Source of the DNA: Martinezella miluonensis
GTDB taxonomy: Bacteria > Pseudomonadota > Alphaproteobacteria > Rhizobiales > Rhizobiaceae
Reading direction: 5' to 3'
DNA length: 37,372 nt
NCBI RefSeq assembly: GCF_900094545.1
Contig: NZ_FMAH01000056.1
Location: 1-37,372 of the forward strand
A model generated the notes under the pieces. It saw only the letters and a program-made list of their open reading frames with translations. It did no database searches and had not been told where the DNA came from. Positions 29,872-37,372 of this stretch are shown piece after piece. A program made the position numbers and the translations under genes. The first letter of the stretch is position 1. The number at the start of each line of letters is the position of its first letter.

Positions 29872-32211
29872 TCAGAACTCCGACCACTCCTGCTGGAGTT
29901 GTTTCAACGCGGCATTGCCCTGCGTGACCGGAGCGGCGCGTGCGGCAAGTCGACCCGTTGTCGGGGCAGAGGCAGGCCGGGCTACGGGCCGCGCCTGTGG
30001 CTCCCTGCGTTCGGCTTCGCCTGTGCGGAATGCACTCAGGAGTTCGCCGAGGCGCTTGCTCTCCTCGGCCAGACCGGCGCCAGCCGCGTTCATCTCTTCG
30101 ACCATGGCGGCATTCTGCTGTGTCGCCTGGTCCATGTGATTAACGGCACTGTTGATCTCCGACAGGCCCATGGACTGCTCCTGGGCGGCAATGGCGATCG
30201 CATCCATGTGCTGATTGATCTGCAGGACTAGGTCGGCGATAGCCGCCAGGCCCTCGCCGGTGTCGTTGACGAGCTTCACTCCCTCGCCGACGGCAACTCC
30301 GGAATTGCCGATCAGAGTCTTGATTTCTTTGGCAGCATTGGCCGAACGCTGGGCAAGTTCGCGCACTTCCTGGGCGACCACGGCAAAGCCCTTGCCGGCT
30401 TCACCCGCACGCGCTGCCTCGACACCGGCGTTGAGCGCGAGCAGGTTGGTCTGGAAGGCGATCTCGTCGATCACGCTGATGATCTGACTGATTTGTTTGG
30501 ACGAATGCTCGATTCTGCCCATAGCATTGACGGCATTGTTGACGACTTGGCTGGAGCTTTCTGCCCGCAACCGGGCCCCGCGGACTAGGTCACGTGCATC
30601 GCCAGTTCGCTTGGAGGTCGACTGGACGTTCGCCGTAACCTCTTCAAGTGCGGCCGCCGTCTCTTCCAGCGACGCGGCCTGCTGCTCGGTGCGCTTGGAG
30701 AGGTTATCGGAAGCCTGCGAGATCTCGTAGCTGCCACTATTTACGAGTGACGCGGCCTGGCCGACCTGGGACATGGCAGCGCGAAGCTGGCTGACCGATG
30801 AATTGAAGTCGTGACGCAGAGCTTCGAACTGCGCAGCCAGCGGCGTTTCGATTTCGCAACGCAGGTCGCCAGAGGCCAAATGACGCAGACCTGTCGCAAG
30901 CGAACCCGTTGCCTGCAGCAGCCTTTGTTCGGCCTCGGCTTCGGCACGGCGCTGGACTTCGACGCGCTCATTCTCCGATGTGACGCGTGCCTCTGCGGCT
31001 TCGGCTTCGAGCGCCTTGTTGCGCAGGGCGGCCTGCTGGAACACCTCAACGGAACGCGCCATGGCACCGATCTCATCGCGCCGCTCGACGCCACCGATCG
31101 AGACCGAGAGGTCGCCTTGGGCGAGCGCCGTCATCGAATGTGTTAGCGCGCCGACGGGCTTGGTGACGCGGAAGACGATGACGCAGATACCAGTGATACT
31201 CAGAACCGCGGCGACAAGGAAGGTGAGCCCGTAGGCGATCAGGCTTATGAATGCATCATGCTGGCTGGCGGCTGCCTTGGCCACCATGCCATCTGCGGCT
31301 CCAGCGGCGGTGTTTGTGATGGTCAAAAGGGCAGCGTTGCCGAGCGGGCGCCAGTCGTCGAGGGACATAGCCTTCTTCTCGCCGGCTGCGAACTTGGCAA
31401 GTAGTGCACTGTGCTTTGCCGCGAAGTCGCCGCTGAAATAGGTCGTGTTGCTAATCTTGTAGGCATCCTTGACCACCTGCGGTGTCGACGGATGGTTGAC
31501 TAGAGTACCGATCTGTCCCCAGGTGAAGCTGGCAGCGTAGTCGAACTGTTGGATCTTGCTGACTTCTTCTGGCTTCATCGCCTCTCCGGAGGCGAGCGTG
31601 TTGACGAACAACAGGTTTGCTGCACCCGCTGTCGCGCGAGTGTACCATGTCAGTGCACGGATCTGGATCAGCGCCGACATTGAAGGATCACTCGCGCGGA
31701 TCTGGCTTTCAACGGCGGTCGAACCAGTTTCCAGCGCGGTCAGGAGCTGCTGGCCGATGTCCAGCGTCGTGGCCTGCAGTGTCGGATCGCGATCGGCGAG
31801 CTTCTTGGCGACTTCGCTGTCGAGCTTTGAGCGGAATGCGACGACCCGATCGTATGCGCTCATGACATCGGCAATTGGCGCTTTGAGCGCCTCTTCGTCA
31901 ATGTTTGCAGAGACCGATTTTGCGTCAGCCATATATTTGTCGACGATGACCCGGTCCGCTTTCAACATGGCAAGCGTTGCGTCTTGCGTGCCAAGCTCAA
32001 GCTTGGCGAGCGACGAACCGTCACCTCGCTCGTTCCGGAAGTTGGCGAGTGTTTGGAAGAGCGCGCGGTCTAACATGGTGAACTTCGAGACGTCGGCATA
32101 AGTGCTTTCGCCGCGATAGGCATCGAGCATGGAAGATCCTGTTAGCACGCATAGAGCAACGCTGAGAGAAAGGAAAATTCCAACAAGTATATTGCGAAGA
32201 GAAAAAAACAT
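29872..32211 (-). CDS. Methyl-accepting chemotaxis protein (transmembrane chemoreceptor)
   Basis: 779 residues. TM1 is at about 8-28 and TM2 at about 322-348, enclosing a periplasmic sensor of about 290 residues that is mostly helical. A HAMP domain follows (about 349-400, with MTALAQGDLSVSI and RDEIGAMARSVEVFQ), then a coiled coil and a second HAMP-like segment (HLASGDLRCEIETPL). The signalling domain has its hairpin tip at about 580-620 (DEIAFQTNLLALNAGVEAAR), where CheA and CheW bind. After a Pro/Ala-rich linker the protein ends in EWSEF, a CheR/CheB tether-like pentapeptide. GGTGAG lies upstream of the ATG. It is convergent with the sugar operon; it may report a related compound, but its ligand is unknown. 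Confidence 0.95.
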   Translation of the reverse strand: MFFSLRNILVGIFLSLSVALCVLTGSSMLDAYRGESTYADVSKFTMLDRALFQTLANFRNERGDGSSLAKLELGTQDATLAMLKADRVIVDKYMADAKSVSANIDEEALKAPIADVMSAYDRVVAFRSKLDSEVAKKLADRDPTLQATTLDIGQQLLTALETGSTAVESQIRASDPSMSALIQIRALTWYTRATAGAANLLFVNTLASGEAMKPEEVSKIQQFDYAASFTWGQIGTLVNHPSTPQVVKDAYKISNTTYFSGDFAAKHSALLAKFAAGEKKAMSLDDWRPLGNAALLTITNTAAGAADGMVAKAAASQHDAFISLIAYGLTFLVAAVLSITGICVIVFRVTKPVGALTHSMTALAQGDLSVSIGGVERRDEIGAMARSVEVFQQAALRNKALEAEAAEARVTSENERVEVQRRAEAEAEQRLLQATGSLATGLRHLASGDLRCEIETPLAAQFEALRHDFNSSVSQLRAAMSQVGQAASLVNSGSYEISQASDNLSKRTEQQAASLEETAAALEEVTANVQSTSKRTGDARDLVRGARLRAESSSQVVNNAVNAMGRIEHSSKQISQIISVIDEIAFQTNLLALNAGVEAARAGEAGKGFAVVAQEVRELAQRSANAAKEIKTLIGNSGVAVGEGVKLVNDTGEGLAAIADLVLQINQHMDAIAIAAQEQSMGLSEINSAVNHMDQATQQNAAMVEEMNAAGAGLAEESKRLGELLSAFRTGEAERREPQARPVARPASAPTTGRLAARAAPVTQGNAALKQLQQEWSEF

Positions 32212-33181
32212 AATTGCTCACCTACGTTCGGGGTGCCGTGATGCTAACCCGCTTCGCCGAAACCCGTATTTCTGGAGCTCTTGTGGTGTAATTTCTAAAA
32301 GAAAAGCAGTCAGTGAGCCGTCGAGACGCCGCCCGAGCACAGGCTCCTCATGGCCCGTCCAATCAGAGACAACGTTAGCCCAGCTTTATTGAAACAGAAT
32401 TAATATTGCCTTCTGAAAATACATAGAAATAATTGCGGTCTGCGTCCTTTTTCGGCTCGACGACAAACTTGATCACTAATTATTCACGGACCTACAGGAA
32501 ATAACATCAAAAACTAAAGTATAATATACAAAAATATAGCGCTAATTTAGCTGAAGGCGCTGTTTGACAACGAGTATTCTTGCTCCAACCCATCGTCAGC
32601 TGAGCGTGTCACAGTTTTCCGCCCGCAATCGGGTCTGACCCGGACATCGCCGATTGGGGTACCCGCGCAAATGTTAAAGGATATCGGCTGGCATCATCGT
32701 TTCTCTCGACACTGTTCGATGCCGAGCGAAGAAGTTCGATCCGGACTACGCGAGCGGTTTGCGGTGGACCTAGCCCTTCGATATCAGAGGAGTGAGAAGG
32801 CGTATTGCCTCATGACCGCCATAGCAGCTCAGAGAAATAAACTGCAGCCCCACAAAATATTGTAGCTCACGGGGAGCTCATCTCATCGCAACTACCCGTC
32901 ACCCCTTAAGCCAAGGGCAACGTGCCAACGCCACGACCCTGCCGGGTAGCAATGCAGCACCGCTTATTCGCATTGTTGTGAATATACAACATTCGATTGA
33001 ATAATGCTTTCACAAAACTCAATCCAGAGGAATCCCAAGCTTAGCAAATTGCCATGCAACCACTTCCGATAGTACTGAAATCGAGTGAGGGGCGTAAGCC
33101 AAAGTGCGGGCAGGCAATTACGCGAGCAACTCCTGCTGGTGGCTACCGGTCGGATGTGAGCTCGATCTTTGGATTGGGCAA
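32212..33181. other. Gene-poor, partly AT-rich intergenic region
   Basis: About 970 nt between the divergent mcp and the Ig-repeat gene. The part 32390-32560 is clearly richer in A/T than its surroundings. It should hold the mcp promoter on one side and the repeat-protein promoter on the other. Open frames at 32671-32865 (plus) and 32964-33254 (minus) have no recognisable similarity or convincing ribosome binding site. A small palindrome lies at 32974-32991. I see no tRNA, insertion sequence ends or CRISPR array. Confidence 0.6.
32974..32991. promoter_or_regulatory. Palindrome upstream of the Ig-repeat gene
   Basis: TGTTGT, six A/T-rich bases, ACAACA: an 18-bp interrupted palindrome about 190 nt upstream of the likely start of the repeat protein. 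The size and symmetry suit a dimeric regulator site, but no family can be assigned. Confidence 0.25.
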
Positions 33182-36100
33182 ATGAAAATCGATGAACGGC
33201 TGGGCATTGGACTTGCAAGATGCGGGCATCGCCTTGAGAACGAAACAAGTACATCGCAACTCGATCTCATCAAAAGCTTGATGTGCTGCATGAGGCGGTT
33301 TGTAAATCATGCCGTTGAAGCAGTTCCAAGTTTAAAATCTGCCGATGCGCGCGCTCATACGCCACTTTCTAAGCTAGCGCTGATTGTTATTCTGTTCTCT
33401 ATTGGTCTGATGTTCGCGGCCCCGAGCGCCGCCTATGCCGCTTGCTCAATCTTCAATGTGCCCGATGCGAACACGACACCATCGACGAACCCGATGGCTT
33501 CCGGTGGGTCGATTAGTATCAACATCGGTGTTCAGTGTGATCCGTTTGGCCTCAACCCCTATCCCGGACCAAACACGACCTCTCCCCAGCATGGTTCGGT
33601 AACCGTCGATGCCGCTGCGGGGGTAGTGACATATACAAATAACGGTGATGGAGCCACCAGCGACAGCTTCGTGGTGGCAGATGCGAGTGCAAACCCTTTC
33701 ACGATCAATGTAGCGATTGCGGCAGCTACAAGCCCCATCACCGTTTCGCCGGCATCGCTGGCCAGCCCGCAAGTCGGCACAAGCTATAGCCAAACGCTGA
33801 GCGCAAGCGGCGGCACTGCACCCTATACCTTCTCCCTCACCAGCGGCTCACTGTCGCCGGGTCTATCCTTCAGTGGATCAACCATCAGCGGCACTCCCAC
33901 GCAGGCCGGTAATTATACGGCAACCTTTACCGTCACGGACAATGTCGGCACGACAACAACCAAGTCCTATACAATCTCCGTCCCGAACCCATCCAACAAT
34001 ATTGCGGTTGCCACTCCCCCAGCCGCCAGCGTGAATGTTGCCTACAGCGCAACGCTTTCCGCATCAGGCGCTTTGGCTCCATACAGTTTTGCGCTCTATA
34101 CCGGCTCGACCCTTCCTCCGGGACTTTCATTGGCCAGCAACGGTACGATCAGCGGCACCCCGACCTCTCAAGGGAACTTCAGTTTTCAGGTTACTGTAAC
34201 CGATAGCAGTCCGAATCTGCACGGCATATCGCCAGGTCCCTATTTCAATGTTGTGACGATTAACTTTTCGGTTCAAAACGTGCCGCCGCCCGTCGCCAAT
34301 CCGGTCAGCGCAACAGTGAGCCACGGCAGCAGCTCAAATCCGATCACGCTCAACCTTACGGGTGGAGCTGCATCATCGGTGGCCATTGCGACCCAGGCCG
34401 CGCACGGCAGCGCCTCGGCGAGCGGTACTTCGATCACCTATACACCGACCGCAAGCTATTCCGGCCCAGACAGCTTTACTTACACTGCCACAAATGGCGC
34501 AGGCACCTCAACGCCTGCAACGGCAACCATAACCGTCAGCCCACCGACGGTCTCACTCAGTCCATCGACACTGCCATCCGGCACTGTCGCGGTGGCCTAT
34601 AGCCAGGCCGTCAGTGCCACCGGCGGCACCGGCCCCTACACCTATGCGATCACCGCCGGCTCGCTTCCGGCCGGTTTGAGCCTGTCGACAACGACCGGCT
34701 CGGTTTCCGGCACGCCGACGGCAGCAGGCACCTTCAACTTTACCATCACCGCGACGGACAGCTCGACAGGTACCGGACCATTCGCAAGCTCCAAGGCCTA
34801 CAGCATAACCGTTGCTGCACCAACGATCTCGGTTAGCCCATCCTCTCTGTCGGCGGGCGTCGTCGGAACTGCCTACAGCCAAACGATCACGGCATCCGGT
34901 GGCACCAGTTCCTATAGTTTTGCGATCACGTCCGGCGCTCTTCCTGCCGGCTTGACGCTCTCATCGGGAGGCTCTCTCGCCGGCACGCCGACGGCGGGAG
35001 GCACGTTCAATTTCACCGTCGCCGCAACCGACAGTTCGACTGGAACTGGCGCGCCATTCTCCAGTTCCAAGGCCTACAGCCTGACCGTTGCTGCGCCAAC
35101 GATCACGGTAGCGCCGACGACGCTTCCGACGGCGGCCGTTGCTGTTGCCTACAGCCAGACCGTCACCGCATCGGGCGGCACTAATTCTTACAGCTATGCG
35201 ATCACCGCCGGCGCTCTGCCTGCCGGTTTGACGCTCTCTTCTGGAGGAGCTCTCGCCGGCACGCCGACGGCAGGGGGTACGTTTAACTTTACAATTACCG
35301 CGACTGACAGCTCGACCGGGACCGGACCGTTCACGGGTTCGAGGGCTTATAGTTTAAGCGTTTCTGCGCCGACGATCGTGGTCAACCCTTCCTCTCTGCC
35401 ATCCGGAACAGCGGAGACGGCGTATAACCAGACCATGACGGCCACGGGCGGCACTGGTTCCTACACCTATAGCCTCTCGGCTGGCGCCCTTCCGGCTGGC
35501 GTAGGGCTTTCCTCGGGCGGCGCGCTCTCCGGTACGCCGACTACCGCGGGGACCTTCAACTTTACCGTTACTGCGACCGACAGTTCCACGGGCACAGGCC
35601 CTTTTACGGGCTCGCGGGCTTACACCTTAACGATTGCCGCACCCACGATCACCATCGCACCGGCAACGCTGCCCGCTGGCACGGCCGGGACTACCTATAG
35701 TCAGACCATCACGGCCTCGGGCGGCACCGGTTCCTATACCTATAGCCTGTCGGCTGGTGCCTTGCCTCCCGGTGTGGCGTTTTCCTCGGGCGGCGCGCTC
35801 TCCGGTACGCCGACTACGGCGGGGACTTTCAACTTCACCGTTACCGCGAAGGACGGCAACTTATTTACCGGCACCCAGGCCTACAGCATAGCGATTTCCG
35901 CACCAACGATCACGATCGCACCGGCAACGCTGACGGCTGGCGCGGCCGGAACTGCCTATAGCCAGACACTCACGGCCTCGGGCGGCGCCGGCTCCTATAC
36001 CTATAGCCTGTCGGCTGGCTCCTTGCCTCCCGGTGTGGCGTTTTCCTCCGGCGGCATGCTCTCCGGCACGCCGACTGCGGCGGGGACTTTCAACTTCACC

Positions 36101-37372
36101 ATCACCGCGACGGACAGTCTTACGTTTACCGGCACCAGAGCCTACAGTCTGACCATCGGCGCCCCGACGATTTCGCTCGCCCCGGCAACGCTGCCGGCTG
36201 CAACCGTTGCCACTGCCTACAGCCAGACCCTTACGGCTTCGGGCGGAACCGCTCCCTATAGCCAGGCGGTGACCGCCGGTGCCCTGCCGGCCGGCCTGAC
36301 GCTGTCGACGGGGGGCGTGCTCTCCGGCACGCCGACGGCATCCGGGACATTCAACTTCACCGTCACCGCGACCGACAGTTCGACCGGCTCGGGGCCATTC
36401 ACGGGGTCACGCGCCTACAGCCTGGCGATCAACATCCAGGCTCCGGTCGCAGGCAATGTCGCAGCGACGGTTGCCGCCAATTCGTCGGCCAACCCCGTCA
36501 CGCTCAACCTGACCGGCGGAGCGGCGACCTCGGTGGCGATCGCAACCGGAGCCGGCCATGGGACGGCGACCGCATCGGGAACGTCCATCACCTATACGCC
36601 TGTAACGGGCTATAGCGGGTCGGACAGCTTCACCTATACCGCCACCAATGGCTCCGGCACCTCGACGCCGGCAACGGTCAGCGTCACGGTCACAGCTCCG
36701 ACCCTGACATTCTCGCCGGCAAGCGGCGCCCTTGCCGCCGGCATGATGAATGCCGCCTACAATCAGACAGTCACCGCCTCGGGCGGAACCAGCCCCTATG
36801 GCTATGGCGTGACCGGCACCTTGCCGGCCGGGCTGACGCTCAACCACGCGACGGGTGCCATCACCGGCACGCCGACGGCATCCGGCAACTACAGCTTCTC
36901 GATCAGCGCCACCGATGCCAACAATGCCACGACCTCGGCCGCCTATACGATCGCGATCGCCCCGCCGCCGACCACATTCGTGTTCTCGCCGGCCGGTGGC
37001 GCACTGACCGAAGCCATGGCGGGCGAGGCCTACAGCCAGCAGATCTCGGCGACCGGCGGCGCGGGGGTGAAGATCTACAGCCTTGCCTCCGGCAGCCTGC
37101 CGAACGGCATGGTGCTCAACATCTCGACCGGCCAGCTGACCGGGCCGCTGGCAGCCGGCAGCGAAGGCGATTACAGTTTTGCCATCCAGGTCCGCGACGG
37201 CAATGGCGCCACAGGAACGGCCGCCTATACGCTGAAGGTCAAGAGCCGATCCGTCACGGTTCTGGACAAGGTCATCAACGTGCCGGCCGGATCGACGCCG
37301 CCTGACGTCTACCTCAATGGCGGCGCCACCGGCGGTCCGTTCACCGCCGCTGCCCTCGCCTTTGTCGAGCCG
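33182..37372 (+). CDS. Large secreted Ig-like-repeat protein, probable autotransporter/adhesin (C-terminus beyond window)
   Basis: One frame stays open from 33182 to the right edge (1397 codons, no stop). A hydrophobic stretch LALIVILFSIGLMFAAPSAA then YAAC looks like a signal peptide with a long charged lead, as in autotransporters. The start is uncertain: ATG 33182 (GGA 8 nt upstream), or ATG 33281/33290 nearer the signal, or GTG 33104. After a Cys-containing first domain come eleven putative-Ig (He_PIG-like) repeats of about 87-93 residues with the core YSQTxTASGGT...LPAGLTLSSGG...GTPTxxGTFNFT. Two domains of a different bacterial Ig type are interspersed (about 34281-34540 and 36439-36699, each with SYTP-like and DSFTYTATNG motifs). 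The final VINVPAGSTPPDVYLNGG region suggests a following passenger/barrel segment. Likely surface-exposed or released; function unknown. Confidence 0.85.
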   Translation, partial: MKIDERLGIGLARCGHRLENETSTSQLDLIKSLMCCMRRFVNHAVEAVPSLKSADARAHTPLSKLALIVILFSIGLMFAAPSAAYAACSIFNVPDANTTPSTNPMASGGSISINIGVQCDPFGLNPYPGPNTTSPQHGSVTVDAAAGVVTYTNNGDGATSDSFVVADASANPFTINVAIAAATSPITVSPASLASPQVGTSYSQTLSASGGTAPYTFSLTSGSLSPGLSFSGSTISGTPTQAGNYTATFTVTDNVGTTTTKSYTISVPNPSNNIAVATPPAASVNVAYSATLSASGALAPYSFALYTGSTLPPGLSLASNGTISGTPTSQGNFSFQVTVTDSSPNLHGISPGPYFNVVTINFSVQNVPPPVANPVSATVSHGSSSNPITLNLTGGAASSVAIATQAAHGSASASGTSITYTPTASYSGPDSFTYTATNGAGTSTPATATITVSPPTVSLSPSTLPSGTVAVAYSQAVSATGGTGPYTYAITAGSLPAGLSLSTTTGSVSGTPTAAGTFNFTITATDSSTGTGPFASSKAYSITVAAPTISVSPSSLSAGVVGTAYSQTITASGGTSSYSFAITSGALPAGLTLSSGGSLAGTPTAGGTFNFTVAATDSSTGTGAPFSSSKAYSLTVAAPTITVAPTTLPTAAVAVAYSQTVTASGGTNSYSYAITAGALPAGLTLSSGGALAGTPTAGGTFNFTITATDSSTGTGPFTGSRAYSLSVSAPTIVVNPSSLPSGTAETAYNQTMTATGGTGSYTYSLSAGALPAGVGLSSGGALSGTPTTAGTFNFTVTATDSSTGTGPFTGSRAYTLTIAAPTITIAPATLPAGTAGTTYSQTITASGGTGSYTYSLSAGALPPGVAFSSGGALSGTPTTAGTFNFTVTAKDGNLFTGTQAYSIAISAPTITIAPATLTAGAAGTAYSQTLTASGGAGSYTYSLSAGSLPPGVAFSSGGMLSGTPTAAGTFNFTITATDSLTFTGTRAYSLTIGAPTISLAPATLPAATVATAYSQTLTASGGTAPYSQAVTAGALPAGLTLSTGGVLSGTPTASGTFNFTVTATDSSTGSGPFTGSRAYSLAINIQAPVAGNVAATVAANSSANPVTLNLTGGAATSVAIATGAGHGTATASGTSITYTPVTGYSGSDSFTYTATNGSGTSTPATVSVTVTAPTLTFSPASGALAAGMMNAAYNQTVTASGGTSPYGYGVTGTLPAGLTLNHATGAITGTPTASGNYSFSISATDANNATTSAAYTIAIAPPPTTFVFSPAGGALTEAMAGEAYSQQISATGGAGVKIYSLASGSLPNGMVLNISTGQLTGPLAAGSEGDYSFAIQVRDGNGATGTAAYTLKVKSRSVTVLDKVINVPAGSTPPDVYLNGGATGGPFTAAALAFVEP
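33734..36963 (+). repeat. Tandem array of Ig-fold coding repeats
   Basis: In-frame repeats inside the large secreted protein. Seven are contiguous and start at 34541, 34820, 35096, 35369, 35642, 35903 and 36164, with unit lengths of 261-279 nt, each opening with a P-T-I-x-V/I-x-P motif. Two more diverged units precede them (from 33734 and about 33995) and one or two follow the second spacer domain. Units starting at 35369, 35642 and 35903 share long near-identical DNA stretches, showing recent duplication or gene conversion. Confidence 0.85.

Noticed and set aside
32671..32865. A 64-codon open frame in the gap after the chemoreceptor
   Set aside because: No clear ribosome binding site, no similarity and no neighbours to support it; left as part of the intergenic region.
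32964..33254. A 96-codon minus-strand open frame upstream of the Ig-repeat gene
   Set aside because: Overlaps the likely start region of the repeat protein, lacks a ribosome binding site and has no recognisable domain.
34541..36438. Regular repeats considered as a CRISPR array or mobile-element repeats
   Set aside because: The units are 261-279 nt long, in frame and translate to Ig-fold repeats of one continuous protein; there are no short identical repeats with unique spacers.

Overview
The window looks like a chromosomal or megaplasmid segment of a member of the Rhizobiaceae (Rhizobium/Agrobacterium/Sinorhizobium type). Coding DNA is GC-rich. The glx/sox block next to purU and folD, siroheme synthase cysG inside the assimilatory nitrate operon, and CUT1 sugar transporters under LacI control are arrangements familiar from this family. 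The species cannot be fixed from sequence reading alone. Both edges cut a gene: folD on the left and a very large repeat protein on the right.

Region 1 (1-12845) is a methylated-amine / one-carbon block. On the minus strand, after an XRE-cupin regulator, lie three separate proteins that together correspond to glutamate synthase large-subunit domains: a class II amidotransferase (glxB/mgsA), a GXGXG protein (glxC/mgsB) and an FMN-binding synthase domain (glxD/mgsC). They are followed by a GlnT/GmaS-type ligase, purU and folD. A GlxA-type AraC regulator separates these from the plus-strand soxBDAG-like genes, read here as the four subunits of N-methylglutamate dehydrogenase. Together they fit the N-methylglutamate route: methylamine to gamma-glutamylmethylamide to N-methylglutamate to methylene-tetrahydrofolate plus glutamate, with FolD and PurU taking the C1 unit to formate. 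Sarcosine oxidation is the alternative reading.

Region 2 (12813-21271, minus strand) is a complete assimilatory nitrate operon in the order MFS nitrate transporter, nirB, nirD, nasA, cysG. Its 5' region carries a near-consensus sigma-54 promoter. Just downstream is a two-hairpin leader with hexanucleotide loops of the ANTAR (NasT/NasR) type, and the second hairpin overlaps one arm of a terminator-like stem followed by a U-rich run. This predicts nitrogen-status control of initiation and nitrate control of termination.

Region 3 (21546-29713) is a sugar-uptake and oxidation module. A LacI repressor is divergent from an AP-endonuclease-type TIM-barrel isomerase/epimerase, a periplasmic binding protein, two CUT1 permeases, an ATPase and a GMC flavoprotein oxidoreductase. 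Two LacI-like palindromes lie in the divergent promoter region. The substrate is unknown; the pairing of a GMC oxidase with a TIM-barrel isomerase suggests an oxidative route for a sugar or glycoside.

Region 4 (29714-37372) holds a methyl-accepting chemotaxis protein with a C-terminal EWSEF tether and its terminator, then a gene-poor AT-rich gap of about 1 kb. It ends with the first 1397 codons of a secreted protein made of putative immunoglobulin-fold repeats, which runs off the right edge and is probably an autotransporter or adhesin.
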